A stretch of DNA of 64,000 nt from Labrenzia sp. VG12 (GCF_002237595.1 NZ_CP022529.1:1922001-1986000), one strand, 5' to 3'; shown: positions 52,034 through 61,623, numbered from the stretch's first letter. Notes: generated from the sequence alone by a model not told the origin. Made by a program: numbers and translations.

Positions 52034-52600
52034 CTACTTGATCGTGAATGGCAGGTCGACCTTCGCCGAACCACCGCCATGTTCGTCATTGACCGTCAAC
52101 ACAAGCACATAGTCACCGGCGGGTGCACCGCTGACATTCAGCGTCAGATTGGCCATGTATTCGGTGTTCGGCACGTGGCTCTTGAAATTGAACCGGCCAA
52201 AGCCCTTCTGACCGGCAAGCACCTTGCCCTCCGGGGACGTCAGATCGAAATCGACGGTCAAAAGGGAGTTGTAAAGCCCGTCCTGCTGCTTCCAGTCAAA
52301 GCCAACCGGCTCGAGGTAGATCAAAAGAGGTTCTCCGGACGCAAAACTGTCGCCGGCCCGGGCCGTGTAGATGCCATAGCCGTCTGCGGGGGCCGTGACA
52401 TAGGTCGCCGTCTGGATGGCCATGGGCGCCTCGTTCCAGACATCGAACAGCGCCTGGCGCATCAGGTCGATGGCTTCAACACCCTTGCCCGCTCCCAGCG
52501 CTGTTTCCGCTTCACCCGCCTTGTCCTGCAAGGGACCGGCAAGAGCCGATCCCGCAAGCGCAAGGCTGAGAACCATACCGGCAATACCACTTCTGAGCAT
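52034..52600 (-). CDS. Exported hypothetical protein
   Basis: A 188-residue periplasmic protein with a signal peptide (1-21, ALAGSALAG), a short helix with AGEAETALGAGKGVEAIDLMRQAL and a beta-rich domain (YGIYTARAGDSFASGEPLLIYLEPVGF, EYMANLTLNVSGAPAGDYVLVLTVND). The C-terminal part looks like an immunoglobulin-type or lipoprotein-associated beta-sandwich. GGGGGGAAAG precedes the ATG at 52600. I do not recognise the family. The mechanosensitive channel gene lies 116 bp upstream on the same strand. Confidence 0.7.
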   Translation of the reverse strand: MLRSGIAGMVLSLALAGSALAGPLQDKAGEAETALGAGKGVEAIDLMRQALFDVWNEAPMAIQTATYVTAPADGYGIYTARAGDSFASGEPLLIYLEPVGFDWKQQDGLYNSLLTVDFDLTSPEGKVLAGQKGFGRFNFKSHVPNTEYMANLTLNVSGAPAGDYVLVLTVNDEHGGGSAKVDLPFTIK

Positions 52601-52716
52601 CTTTCCCCCCAATGCCTGAACCTGGTGGAAAAGAAGCATAACATCGTGACAGAGCCATTGCGCAAGTCATTCAGCCTCGGTCGGGCAATCAGACCTGGCT
52701 TCTGGCGGCGAACCGG

Positions 52717-55113
52717 TCAGATCTGATCGGTTCCGCCCCCCCCATTATCTCCTTCAAGATCATCGAAGCTGCTATGGGCCGCCCCGCCAGCGAGCGCCGC
52801 CTGGGCGGCGGCCTGCGCGGCGGCCGCCCGTTGAGCGTCCGAGGGTGCTTCGCCGTCTTCCCCTGCAACCCGCACGGTCACCTGGCGATGCGCAAACTTG
52901 ATACCGTTCTGCTCAAACAGATCCCGAAGGCCGGCATAGACGATCTTCCTCAGTTCGAATTGCTTGCCCGGCTTGGTGGTGAATTTCACCCGCGCGATCA
53001 TGGCACTGTCTTCCATCGACATGATGCCCTGGGACTTGAGCGGAGCCAGGAACATCGGCCCGTAATACTCGTCTTCAAGCAGTTCCTTGCCGAAATTCTT
53101 GATCAGCTTGCGCATCTTCTCAACGTCGGTGTCGTATGTCACCCGGAAGGCAAGCTTCATGACGGCCCAGTCGCGTGAGAAATTCTCCACCTGCTGGATT
53201 TCGCCAAACGGAACCGTCGTCAGCGCACCGCGATGGTGGCGCAGCTGCATGGATCGGATCGAGATTTTCTCGACCATGCCCTTCGCGCTGCCGATGTCGA
53301 TGTATTCGCCTTTCCGGAACGCATCGTCGATCAGGTAGAAGGCACCGGAGAAGATGTCCCGGATCAGGGTCTGGGCACCGAAGCCGATGGCGAGGCCGAC
53401 AACACCGGCACCGGCAAAGAGCGGGGCAATGTTCACCCCGAGTTCCGCCAGGACCACCATGGCCGCAATCACGACGATGGTGATCAGCAGGAAATTGCGG
53501 AAGATCGGCAGCAGGGTGGCAATCCTGCTTTCGCCGGCTCCGCCAACTTCCGCTTCCTCGTCCTTCTCCGCAGGTGCTTCCTTGGCGATCTGACGGTCGA
53601 TGACGATCTTGACCGCCTCGTAGGCCATATAACCCAGGAACACGACCAGCAGCACCTCGATGAAGGATCCGATCAGGGAGCCGCTGCCGGCAAGTGGCAC
53701 GCCCCATTGATTGGCCAGGATGTCGACGGCACCGAAGACGACTATGATCGCAGCCCCTCGGTCGAACAGATCCCGGAAGGGGGATCGCATCGCTTCCCGT
53801 TCGGCGGCTTCCGCACGCGCCTGGGCCTGGGCGCTTTCCTCGTCCTGCTCGCTGCCTTCGTTCTCTTCGGCCCGCTGAATGTCTTCCGCGATTTTCGCCT
53901 GCGCGTCAGCCGTATCGAGCCGTGGCAACAGCACGCGGTCGATGATCAGGATCAGGAGGCCATAGACGATCGCCGCCAACAGGATCACCTGGAGCGGAGC
54001 GCCGACGAGCCCAGTGGCATCCGGAAGATCAAGCAGGATACGGACCGCGGAAATGCCCCAGGCAATCACGAAATAGAAGATGGCGATGTAGTGCCAGGAC
54101 CCTGCGATGACACGCCGCCAGACGGGCACGTCCCCCTCGCCCCGGATCAACCGGGCAATGGCCTTGCGATACGCGAAGGCGATGCCGGTCAGGATGATCA
54201 TGGACAGGGCCGAAGCGCCGATCAGGGCGACCTTGTGCGCGTCCTCGTTCAATCCGAGTCGTTCCATCCAGAGACAGAAAGCAACCGCAAACAGCGAGAC
54301 ACCTGCGCCGATCAACAAGCTCTTGTACAGACCGTTCGCTTCCGAGTTGGTCAGAGCGATCAACCGATGACTTTCTGCATCGGGCACCAGCAGATTGAGC
54401 CAGATGATCCTGAGCGCCATAAAGACAGCGACGACACCGAACACCACCATGGCGGTTTCGTTGGCAGCCTCCAGGCCGGACCCGATCAAAAGAAAGACCA
54501 GAACCGAAACGGCGAAGAACAGAACGACGCCGACAATCATCAAAAGCGCGCGCAAATAGAGATAGATGATCTTGTCAGACCGCGAATAGGCATCCTCCTT
54601 GTACATGGAGGCAAACTGCCGCCGGCCCCAGCGTGCAAGCAGGATGGACGCCGCAATGCCGAAGGCAGCTGCGATGACGATGTCCATCAGCGCGGTGGGA
54701 ATCCAGCTCAGCCCCTGCCCTTCACCTTCGTCCTGCAGGGTTTCCAGCATCGTGTCGTGGATGGTCGGAATTTCCTTCAGGATGGATTTGAAGACATCCC
54801 TTGCCGCCACCGCCTCATCTGCAAACTCATCGACAGAACCGAGAATTCCCCCGCCTTCTTCGTCTCCCTCTTCATGGGCGGCTTCGTCGTCAGCCGTTTC
54901 GGCGGCCACCTTGTCGTTTGCAGCCTTGTCGTCCGTCTCCCCCGACGCGGCCATGCCGGAGATCACGCCGGTAAGGCCCTGTGCCTGCACAGGCAGGGAT
55001 GTGGCGCTGAAAACAAGCAGGACGGTGAACAGGACACTCAGAAACCGAAACGCATTCCGGACGCGGGCGGGTTTCAGATTGAGGGGACGGGAAAGCGTAT
55101 GAGGCAGACGCAT
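52717..55113 (-). CDS. Large MscS-family mechanosensitive channel
   Basis: A 798-residue membrane protein. A signal peptide (about 20-44) leads into an acidic periplasmic region (60-95), then about ten hydrophobic helices and the conserved MscS core near residues 555-740: a pore helix IAPLFAGAGVVGLAIGFGAQTLIRDIFSGAFYLIDD, the beta domain FRKGEYIDIGSAKGMVEKISIRSMQLRHHRG and FGEIQQVENFSRDW. Acidic loops follow TM segments (DIQRAEENEGSEQDEESAQ). It resembles E. coli YbiO-type channels, releasing solutes after osmotic downshift. An Ala-rich C-tail ends it. Confidence 0.9.
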   Translation of the reverse strand: MRLPHTLSRPLNLKPARVRNAFRFLSVLFTVLLVFSATSLPVQAQGLTGVISGMAASGETDDKAANDKVAAETADDEAAHEEGDEEGGGILGSVDEFADEAVAARDVFKSILKEIPTIHDTMLETLQDEGEGQGLSWIPTALMDIVIAAAFGIAASILLARWGRRQFASMYKEDAYSRSDKIIYLYLRALLMIVGVVLFFAVSVLVFLLIGSGLEAANETAMVVFGVVAVFMALRIIWLNLLVPDAESHRLIALTNSEANGLYKSLLIGAGVSLFAVAFCLWMERLGLNEDAHKVALIGASALSMIILTGIAFAYRKAIARLIRGEGDVPVWRRVIAGSWHYIAIFYFVIAWGISAVRILLDLPDATGLVGAPLQVILLAAIVYGLLILIIDRVLLPRLDTADAQAKIAEDIQRAEENEGSEQDEESAQAQARAEAAEREAMRSPFRDLFDRGAAIIVVFGAVDILANQWGVPLAGSGSLIGSFIEVLLVVFLGYMAYEAVKIVIDRQIAKEAPAEKDEEAEVGGAGESRIATLLPIFRNFLLITIVVIAAMVVLAELGVNIAPLFAGAGVVGLAIGFGAQTLIRDIFSGAFYLIDDAFRKGEYIDIGSAKGMVEKISIRSMQLRHHRGALTTVPFGEIQQVENFSRDWAVMKLAFRVTYDTDVEKMRKLIKNFGKELLEDEYYGPMFLAPLKSQGIMSMEDSAMIARVKFTTKPGKQFELRKIVYAGLRDLFEQNGIKFAHRQVTVRVAGEDGEAPSDAQRAAAAQAAAQAALAGGAAHSSFDDLEGDNGGGGTDQI

Positions 55114-55205
55114 GAGAGCTCCGTGTCGAGTCGCATGAAAAACTGCGTCCTTCTTTGCACGGATCTGTTTGATTTGAAAGAAACTGCGCCAAATGGGAGC
55201 AGATC

Positions 55206-55237
55206 AAAAAAACAAACCCGGCTCTGACGAGCCGGGC
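55206..55237 (-). terminator. Terminator after the DUF2336 gene
   Basis: On the minus strand a perfect 8-bp stem (55229-55236 with 55217-55224) with a four-base loop is followed by TTTGTTTTTTT, 36 bp after the stop codon. Confidence 0.9.
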
Positions 55238-55272
55238 TTCAAGTCTCAGCAGGATGCGCCTCGCTGGTAAAT

Positions 55273-56358
55273 TCAGTGCAGAACGTTGTGGTTCCAATGT
55301 GCCATCTTGCGCTTGGCTTCCGCGATGGTCATGCGTTCGAAGGTTGCCATGGCGTCGCTGCGCACTTCCGGTGTCAGCCGGTGGCGCCAGGGTCCGATGC
55401 CGAGCAGCGAACCGACCGTGATGGAGGAAAAGCCCGACGCCTTGGCCAGGATCACGAAGGGCTCCGGATCCGGCCGGACCATCCAGTGACTGACTTCCTC
55501 CACCCCACAGCGGACCAGCCAGGCAAATGTGGCCACCGCTTCTGCAAACCGGTCCTCGGAGGCAAAACGGCGCAGTGCCGCTTCATTGACCATGCCGCGC
55601 TTGGCAAGGAGCAGGATCCGGCCGCGCGCGGTTTCAAAGTCGTACCGGCCCAGCCAGTACTGGTTCGACATGCGCTGTGCGGCAACGTCTGCGGCTTCAT
55701 CGACCCGTGCCGCTTCCTGACCGCGACCCTGCGCATGCAGCTTGCGCCGCACTTCTTCGCTGGCCACGGAAATCAGGCTGGCGATATGGGCTTCTGCCAG
55801 GTCGGCGCGCTCACTCAGCGAAAGCTGCAAGGTGGCATCGGACGCCGCATCGCTGATCAGGGAGATGATCGACAGGTTCGACAGGCTGGCACCGTCGTTG
55901 CTGGCAACCTTGCGCTTCACCTTCAGATCACCCTCGCGCACCAGAACATCCGTCAGCTCTTCGGAAAGAACCTCGCGCTGTGCAATTGCAAACCGATGGG
56001 AGTTACCGCGTTTTTCGGCGATCTTGATCAGGTCGGTGTCGCGCAGAACGGTTGACCGCAACAGGATCGGTTCGGCAACTTCGATGTCGTCATCTGCCAG
56101 GCGGCGGATGGTTTCTTCCGGACCGCGGCGCAGGCTGGCCATTTGCTCGGCAACGTAGCGACGCACCTCGGCTTCGACCATGTCGACGAGGCGTAGCAGC
56201 ACGCTGTCATAGATATCAACCTGTTCATCCGAGCAACGGTCGGAGGTCAGGGCGAACAGCGTTGCGACATGCCGGGCCAGTTCGGCCCGACGGGCGCTGC
56301 CAGCTTCACCGGTCAGCTCCGAGAAGTTTACCAGTTCTGTTTTCAACGCTTCAGTCAT
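55273..56358 (-). CDS. DUF2336 domain protein
   Basis: A 361-residue helical protein of the alphaproteobacterial DUF2336 family. Recognisable stretches are ARRAELARHVATLFALTSDRCSDEQVDIYD near the start, LADDDIEVAEPILLRSTVLRDTDLI, RGNSHRFAIAQREVLSEELTDVLVREGD and KASGFSSITVGSLL. Full length; no signal peptide or membrane segment. Function in the cell is not established. It is monocistronic, with a terminator behind it and a weak ribosome site. Confidence 0.88.
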   Translation of the reverse strand: MTEALKTELVNFSELTGEAGSARRAELARHVATLFALTSDRCSDEQVDIYDSVLLRLVDMVEAEVRRYVAEQMASLRRGPEETIRRLADDDIEVAEPILLRSTVLRDTDLIKIAEKRGNSHRFAIAQREVLSEELTDVLVREGDLKVKRKVASNDGASLSNLSIISLISDAASDATLQLSLSERADLAEAHIASLISVASEEVRRKLHAQGRGQEAARVDEAADVAAQRMSNQYWLGRYDFETARGRILLLAKRGMVNEAALRRFASEDRFAEAVATFAWLVRCGVEEVSHWMVRPDPEPFVILAKASGFSSITVGSLLGIGPWRHRLTPEVRSDAMATFERMTIAEAKRKMAHWNHNVLH

Positions 56359-56720
56359 TCTTCGATACCAGTTTTCAAATGGGTGCCGGTCCGGCGTTGA
56401 TACCGAAAATGAAGGTGAGATTTAAAGAAGGTCGAAACGCGCTTTTCGAGAATGTAATCGTCTTTTTGTAAAACTTTCCGAGAATTCTATACATATACCA
56501 TGTATTCAATATAAGATACTGAATTTAAATAATTATCTCCTTTTCCCAGCAGGGTGAAGAGGGAGAAAATGCTGGCTGAAATTGTAAAAAAATAATTGCG
56601 AAAAAGTCTTCCTGGCTGCGCTGGCGCCTGACTTCGGCGGTTGGCATTTACCCCTCTGTTAAAGAACCAAATGACAGTTTTAACCTCGGAAAACCGCGAC
56701 GGATCGCCCTGCGCACACGA
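56359..56720. other. AT-rich intergenic region
   Basis: About 360 bp of distinctly AT-rich sequence between divergent genes (DUF2336 and the 72-residue gene), with runs such as TATACATATACC near 56490. No gene is seen. It probably holds promoters of both neighbours. Confidence 0.5.
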
Positions 56721-56796
56721 ATTAAAAAATAATTTTCTTTTCTTATTGATGTGCTGATTTACACCCCCACATAAAGAAAGGAAATTATTTTTTAAT
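56721..56796 (+). promoter_or_regulatory. Long AT-only hairpin over the leader of a small gene
   Basis: ATTAAAAAATAATT (56721-56734) pairs perfectly with AATTATTTTTTAAT (56783-56796); six more pairs (TTCTTT with AAAGAA) follow across a four-base bulge AGGA at 56779-56782, and the loop is about 32 bases. The bulge is the upstream ribosome-site-like AGGA and the stem covers the first in-frame ATG (56795). The second ATG (56807) with its GGAG is just outside. Such low-stability stems can act as RNA thermometers. Confidence 0.5.
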
Positions 56797-56806
56797 GGAG
56801 AAATTC

Positions 56807-57025
56807 ATGCCCCGCCCGCACCCAGCACACCTTCATCTGGTCCCGCCCTCCAGCGACACCCGCGGTCTTCAAAACTGGGCGACGGCTTTGAAACATCTGT
56901 TCCGGAAAAAACCGGCCTATGGTGCAATTCCGCATGACCTGCTCGCCGACGTTCTTGCAGACAACGGATTGCGCGCCCGGGAAGAGGAAAGGCGCCGCCC
57001 GGAAATCAGCGGTCTCTGGAACTGA
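56807..57025 (+). CDS. Hypothetical protein of 72 residues
   Basis: A short basic protein (PRPHPAHLHLVPPSSDTRGL, ATALKHLFRKKPAYGAIPHD, LLADVLADNGLRAREEERRR). The ATG at 56807 has GGAG seven bases upstream; an in-frame ATG at 56795 would add four residues. No membrane segment or known domain. It follows a strong AT-rich hairpin in its leader and converges with the indolepyruvate oxidoreductase gene. Confidence 0.6.
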   Translation: MPRPHPAHLHLVPPSSDTRGLQNWATALKHLFRKKPAYGAIPHDLLADVLADNGLRAREEERRRPEISGLWN

Positions 57026-57041
57026 CGTCGTCGAAAGGCAT

Positions 57042-57079
57042 TCAAAAACCAGAAAACCCGGCGCCTTGCGGCACCGGGT
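57042..57079 (-). terminator. Terminator after the indolepyruvate oxidoreductase gene
   Basis: On the minus strand a 10-bp stem with one mismatch (57070-57079 with 57056-57065) is followed by TTTTCTGGTTTTTG. It lies 34 bp after the stop codon and is shared by the convergent small gene. Confidence 0.75.
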
Positions 57080-57112
57080 CTGAGTTCATCGCCTCCCGAA
57101 AGGGCGTCCGGC

Positions 57113-60100
57113 TTACTCTGCCGCCGCCAGAAATTCCTTGGTCCCCACCTGATCGTCACTGCCATCGTCATTGCTCTTGTGGAGCTGGCTGAGCAGGAGG
57201 CGGCGTTTGTCGGCGGCCTTTTCCAGGTTGGTCTCTTTTACGGGTCCAAAGCCCCTTACGAGATCCGGCACCCGGGCAAGTTCGACCAGCAGACCGTATT
57301 TGCTGTCGGGTAACCGGTTGAGGATTTCGGCAATATCGGCCTCGTATTGAACGATCAGTGCCCGCTCGCCCCTGCGCTCGGCGGTTCGGGCGAACGGATC
57401 GTACCATTTGCCGCGCATGCCCTTGAACCCGGCCAGCAGCTTGAACGCGCTGAAGATCCAGGGCCCGAAGGCGATCTTTTCCGGACGACCGGTCTTCGGA
57501 TCAATGCGGTGCGCCAGCATCGGCGGCGCCAGATGCACTTTCAGCTGCCGCGGATTTTCAAACCGCTGCGCGATCTTCTCCTTGAAGGCCGGATCGGAAT
57601 AGAGCCGGGCCACCTCATATTCATCCTTGTAGGCCATCACCTTGTAGAGCATGTCGGCGACGGTCTGGGTCAGGCGCAAGGTGCCGGGGCCATGAGCTTC
57701 GTCCGCTGCCTTGACCTTGGCAACCAGAGAAAGATACCGGTCGGCATAGGTGCTATCCTGATAGGCGGTCAGCTCGGCCGCGTTGAACGCGATCTTTTCG
57801 TCCAGCGTAAAGACCCGCGGCCTGGCTTCCGACGGCAGCGAAGTGAGCAGTTTTTCCGGCTCGGCCGCCAGAACCCGTCCGGCTCGGAACGCCTTGATGT
57901 TGTTCTTCACCGCAGCGCCGTTCAGCTCCAGTGCGGTCTCGATAGCGTAATCGGAGATCGGCAGGGCACCACTCTGATAGGCCATGCCCACAAGAAGCAT
58001 GTTGGCGTAGATGGCATCGCCCAGCAGTTTTTCGGCAACATCAGCTGCATTCACCGGCAGATAGGTGCTCGACGCCTGGCGCAGGGCATTGTCCATCCGT
58101 TGCTCGTCGAAGGACAGCGTCTGCTTCAGGACGAATTCCGCCGTCGGCGCCACCTTGGTGTTGGCCACCGTCAGCGTATGCCCCCGGTGGGCGAGCGCCA
58201 ACTGGTCCGCATTGGCAGCGACCACCATGTCACTGGCAATCAGAAGATCCAGGCTTGCCGCCGGAACACGCGGCCCTTCGATGGATTTGTCGAGCGCGGC
58301 AAAGCGCACGTGAGACGTGACCGGACCGCCCTTTTGCGCCAGACCGGTCATGTCCAGCGTCGAGGCCTGTTTGCCGTCGACATGAGCGGCCATGGCCAGC
58401 ACCGCGCTGATCGTGGTCACACCCATGCCACCGATACCGGCGACCAGCGTGTTCTGCGTCCGCTCCAGCGACGCCAGCTCAGGTTGCGGCAGAGCTTCGA
58501 CCAGGACGTCGACATCAACATCAGCCTTTTTCGGCTTCTTGAGCGCGGCACCGTCGATCTCGACAAAGGACGGGCAGAAGCCCTTGATGCAGGAAAAGTC
58601 CTTGTTGCAGCTGGACTGGTTGATGGTCCGCTTTTCTCCGAACGGGGTCGGAAGCGGTTCCACCGACAGACAGTTCGACTGGACCGAGCAGTCGCCGCAG
58701 CCCTCGCAGACGCGATCATTGATGAACAGACGCATGTCCGGATCCGGGAAGGAGCCGCGCTTGCGCCGGCGGCGCTTTTCCGCCGCGCAGGTCTGGTCAT
58801 AAACAATCACGGAAACGCCCGGATACGTCTGCAACTCTTCCTGCACATCCATCAGTTCATCGCGGTGATGCACCTTCGTACCCGGCGCAATCGGCGACCA
58901 GGAGCCATAGCCTTCCGGGTTTTCGGAGACGATGGCAATGCGTTCCACGCCTTCCGCTTCCAGCTGGCGGGTGATCTGCGGCACGGTCAGCTGGCCATCG
59001 ACCTTCTGACCGCCGGTCATGGCAACCGCGTCGTTGTACAGCACCTTGTAAGTGATCGGCACCTTGGCCGCGAGCGCCTGGCGGATGGCCAGGATGCCGG
59101 AGTGGAAATAGGTGCCGTCGCCGACATTGGCAAAGACGTGGCTGTCGCCGGAGAAAGGCTGCTGGCCAACCCAGAGCACACCCTCACCGCCCATGGCGAT
59201 CTGGCCCTCGGTCGTGCGGCCGGCCATTTCGGTCATGGCATGACAGCCGATGCCCGGCATGGAGCGGGAGCCTTCCGGTGTCCTGGTCGAGGTCGAATGC
59301 GGGCAGCCGGAGCAGAAATAGGGAATGCGGGCGGCGCGTTCCGCATGGCCCTGGGCCCACATGGCCTGCTTGTTCATCCGTGCAGCGACAGCGCGCATTT
59401 CGTCGTTGACCACATCCCCGGGCAACCACTTCATCAGCCCTTCGATAAGTTCGGCGACCGAAATCTCCAGAACGTCGGACAGGAACGGCGCCCCGTCCGG
59501 GCGGCGCTTGCCCCAGATTTCCGGGCGGCTCATTTCCGGCCAGTGATAGGAGATCTCCTTGATCTGCGTTTCCATGAAGGCACGCTTGTGCTCAACCACC
59601 AGCAGGCGTTCAGCACCGCGGGCAAATTCGCGCAGGCCGAGCGGTTCCAGCGGCCAGGTCATCGCGACCTTGTAGACCCCGAGCCCGAGACGTTTTGCGA
59701 AATCCTCGGTGATGCCCATCAGGTCAAGGGCCTGCAGCAGATCGCGATAGGCCTTGCCGGAGGTCACGATCCCCAGTTTGGCGTTGCTGCGGGTGCCGAA
59801 GGCGACCCGGTCGAGGCCATTGGTGCGCACATAGGCCTGGGCGGCCGGCACACGCAGGTCACGCACCAGACGCTCTGTTTCCAGCCGGTTGCCCAGAAGC
59901 AGGTCGCGGTTCTGGCGGTAGTCCTTGCGCGGGTCGCCTTCGAGCGGACGCACCAGCCGCAGCCGGTTCGGCGCCACGTTGATGGTGGCAGACGCATCCA
60001 TCGTGTCGGCCACACAGATCAGTGCGGTCCACAAGCTGGTAAAGCGTGACATTTCCAGCCCATGAAGGCCGTAGTCGAGCACTTCCTGGATGTCCGCCGG

Positions 60101-60634
60101 ATTGAGCACCGGCATTTCGGCATGTTCGAAGAAGAATTCGCTCTGGGCCGGAAGAATGGAGGATTTGGCCAGGTGATCGTCCCCGGCCAGCGCAAGGACA
60201 CCACCGTTTCGGTCGGTACCGGACGCATTTGCCTGACGCAGGGCGTCGCCGGCACGGTCCACCCCCGGTGCCTTGCCGTACCAGATCCCGAAGACCCCGT
60301 CATAGGCTGTTGGCCGGCCGATACCACCTTCGCCGCGCAGTTTCTGGCTGCCCCAGACGGCTGTTGCGCCCAGCTCTTCATTGACGCCGGGCTTGAAGAC
60401 AACGTCATACCCCTGGAGGTGCCGGTGCGCGCGCATCAGTTCGGTGTCATAGCCGGCAAGCGGCGAACCGCGGTATCCGGAGATGAACCCACCGGTTTTC
60501 AGACCGGCCTCCCGATCCATGCGGGCCCGGTCGAGCGCAAGGCGGACAAGTGCCTGTATGCCCGTCAGGTAGACCCGGCCTTCCGTGGCGACATATTTGT
60601 CCTCCAGGGTCACGGTTGGCATATGCACGTTCAT
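57113..60634 (-). CDS. Fused indolepyruvate ferredoxin oxidoreductase
   Basis: A 1173-residue enzyme joining the IorA- and IorB-like parts. It decarboxylates aryl-pyruvates, or other 2-oxo acids, to acyl-CoA using thiamine diphosphate, coenzyme A and an iron-sulfur acceptor. Order: pyrimidine-side region (GFISGYRGSPLAGYD), middle part with a CxxC (YFCSGCPHSTST) and thiamine-binding GVLWVGQQPFSGDSHVFANVGDGTYFHSG, a cysteine cluster CEGCGDCSVQSNC, then the gamma-like domain (VAGIGGMGVTTISAVLAMAAH). Size is that of alphaproteobacterial fused forms. GAGGAGG precedes the ATG at 60634. It is divergent from an Lrp-type regulator across 147 bp, the likely controller. Confidence 0.93.
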   Translation of the reverse strand: MNVHMPTVTLEDKYVATEGRVYLTGIQALVRLALDRARMDREAGLKTGGFISGYRGSPLAGYDTELMRAHRHLQGYDVVFKPGVNEELGATAVWGSQKLRGEGGIGRPTAYDGVFGIWYGKAPGVDRAGDALRQANASGTDRNGGVLALAGDDHLAKSSILPAQSEFFFEHAEMPVLNPADIQEVLDYGLHGLEMSRFTSLWTALICVADTMDASATINVAPNRLRLVRPLEGDPRKDYRQNRDLLLGNRLETERLVRDLRVPAAQAYVRTNGLDRVAFGTRSNAKLGIVTSGKAYRDLLQALDLMGITEDFAKRLGLGVYKVAMTWPLEPLGLREFARGAERLLVVEHKRAFMETQIKEISYHWPEMSRPEIWGKRRPDGAPFLSDVLEISVAELIEGLMKWLPGDVVNDEMRAVAARMNKQAMWAQGHAERAARIPYFCSGCPHSTSTRTPEGSRSMPGIGCHAMTEMAGRTTEGQIAMGGEGVLWVGQQPFSGDSHVFANVGDGTYFHSGILAIRQALAAKVPITYKVLYNDAVAMTGGQKVDGQLTVPQITRQLEAEGVERIAIVSENPEGYGSWSPIAPGTKVHHRDELMDVQEELQTYPGVSVIVYDQTCAAEKRRRRKRGSFPDPDMRLFINDRVCEGCGDCSVQSNCLSVEPLPTPFGEKRTINQSSCNKDFSCIKGFCPSFVEIDGAALKKPKKADVDVDVLVEALPQPELASLERTQNTLVAGIGGMGVTTISAVLAMAAHVDGKQASTLDMTGLAQKGGPVTSHVRFAALDKSIEGPRVPAASLDLLIASDMVVAANADQLALAHRGHTLTVANTKVAPTAEFVLKQTLSFDEQRMDNALRQASSTYLPVNAADVAEKLLGDAIYANMLLVGMAYQSGALPISDYAIETALELNGAAVKNNIKAFRAGRVLAAEPEKLLTSLPSEARPRVFTLDEKIAFNAAELTAYQDSTYADRYLSLVAKVKAADEAHGPGTLRLTQTVADMLYKVMAYKDEYEVARLYSDPAFKEKIAQRFENPRQLKVHLAPPMLAHRIDPKTGRPEKIAFGPWIFSAFKLLAGFKGMRGKWYDPFARTAERRGERALIVQYEADIAEILNRLPDSKYGLLVELARVPDLVRGFGPVKETNLEKAADKRRLLLSQLHKSNDDGSDDQVGTKEFLAAAE

Positions 60635-60781
60635 CCGAATTCCTCCTCATACCGCACCTGGGGCGGCCAGGCCCGGCGGCAACCTCTCTTTCAGATTAAT
60701 ATCATCCTTTTCTCCGGCAATTTCTGTGCTATCGTCACGGGCAATCACCTAGGGGCAGAATAAAAATTCCTAAAATAACCA
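60635..60781. promoter_or_regulatory. Divergent promoter region of IOR and Lrp genes
   Basis: A 147-bp spacer, AT-rich towards the Lrp gene (TAAAAATTCCTAAAATAACC just before its ATG). Divergent Lrp-target promoters usually carry the regulator's sites here; I see no exact consensus. Confidence 0.45.
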
Positions 60782-61261
60782 ATGACCGATAAATATCTTC
60801 TCGACCCGTCTGACATCCGTGTCCTGCGCGTCCTGCAGCGGGATGCTTCGCTCTCCATTGCCGAAGTCGCAAAGGAGGCGGGCATGAGCCAAACACCCTG
60901 CTGGCGGCGGATAAAACGCCTGAAGGAACAGGGGATCATCCGCCAGATCACAGCCATTATCGACCGAGAATCTGTCGGTCTGGGCTTCGTGGCCTATTCC
61001 TTCGTCAAGCTTGCCGTTCCAAGCCGCGAAAACATGGAAACTTTCGACAAGCTGGTGCATCACTGGCCGGAAGTCGTCACATGCGAGCGTATCACCGGTG
61101 CCGTCGACTACCTAATCAAGGTCGTCACCGATGATATCAAAACCTACGACAATTTTCTGCGTCTGAAACTGCTCGACAACACGCTGGTGTCCGACGTGCA
61201 ATCGCGCATCGTCGTCAATACGGTCAAGGATACCGTGGCACTGCCGTTGCGCGAGAGCTGA
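60782..61261 (+). CDS. Lrp/AsnC family regulator
   Basis: A 159-residue regulator with an N-terminal HTH (IRVLRVLQRDASLSIAEVAKEAGMSQTPCWRRIKRLKEQGII) and a C-terminal ligand-sensing domain (YSFVKLAVPSRENMETFDKL, CERITGAVDYLIKVVTDDIKTYDNF). It is divergent from the indolepyruvate oxidoreductase, suggesting control by an aromatic or other amino acid. Length typical; no strong ribosome site before the ATG, so translation may be modest. Confidence 0.93.
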   Translation: MTDKYLLDPSDIRVLRVLQRDASLSIAEVAKEAGMSQTPCWRRIKRLKEQGIIRQITAIIDRESVGLGFVAYSFVKLAVPSRENMETFDKLVHHWPEVVTCERITGAVDYLIKVVTDDIKTYDNFLRLKLLDNTLVSDVQSRIVVNTVKDTVALPLRES

Positions 61262-61347
61262 GACCCCGGCCAGGGAAGGACGTGGACGCCGTTGGTGCGG
61301 CTGCGTCCTGGACGCTCGTCGTGGAGAATGGCACCCAATAATCGCGT

Positions 61348-61623
61348 CTAGTCTCGTTCAATGCGCGTGACGAGGCCCGACTGCGGATCGACCTTGATCT
61401 CCAGTTTTTCGCCTTCGATCACGACCTCAACCTCGACCCGGTCAGGTTTGACCTCGATTTCCTGTATCTCGTAGCCATTGTCCTCAAGGCTCCTGGCAAT
61501 CTCGGAGATCTTCAGGCCGACCGAATGACCGGGCTGGACCTGTGCCAGGGCCGCCTGCCCCGAAACGACCAGAAAAGCGGGGACTATCGCGGCCACGAGT
61601 CCATGGCGCAGGCTCGGTAACAT
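61348..61623 (-). CDS. Exported PepSY-like protein, first of two
   Basis: A 91-residue protein with a signal peptide (1-27, GQAALAQ) and one PepSY-type unit: KISEIARSLEDNGYEIQEIEV, VEVEVVIEGEKLEIKVDPQSG and LVTRIERD. PepSY units are thought to inhibit proteases or bind at the envelope. It lies downstream of the LuxR-type gene on the same strand. Confidence 0.8.
   Translation of the reverse strand: MLPSLRHGLVAAIVPAFLVVSGQAALAQVQPGHSVGLKISEIARSLEDNGYEIQEIEVKPDRVEVEVVIEGEKLEIKVDPQSGLVTRIERD

Noticed and set aside
53233..55227. Plus-strand frame of 664 codons
   Set aside because: Antisense to the MscS-type channel; composition is His/Asp/Gln-rich as expected from reverse reading of hydrophobic codons.
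57347..60049. Plus-strand frame of 900 codons
   Set aside because: Antisense to the fused indolepyruvate oxidoreductase, whose minus-strand motifs and full family length are clear; the long open frame is a product of GC-rich codon use.
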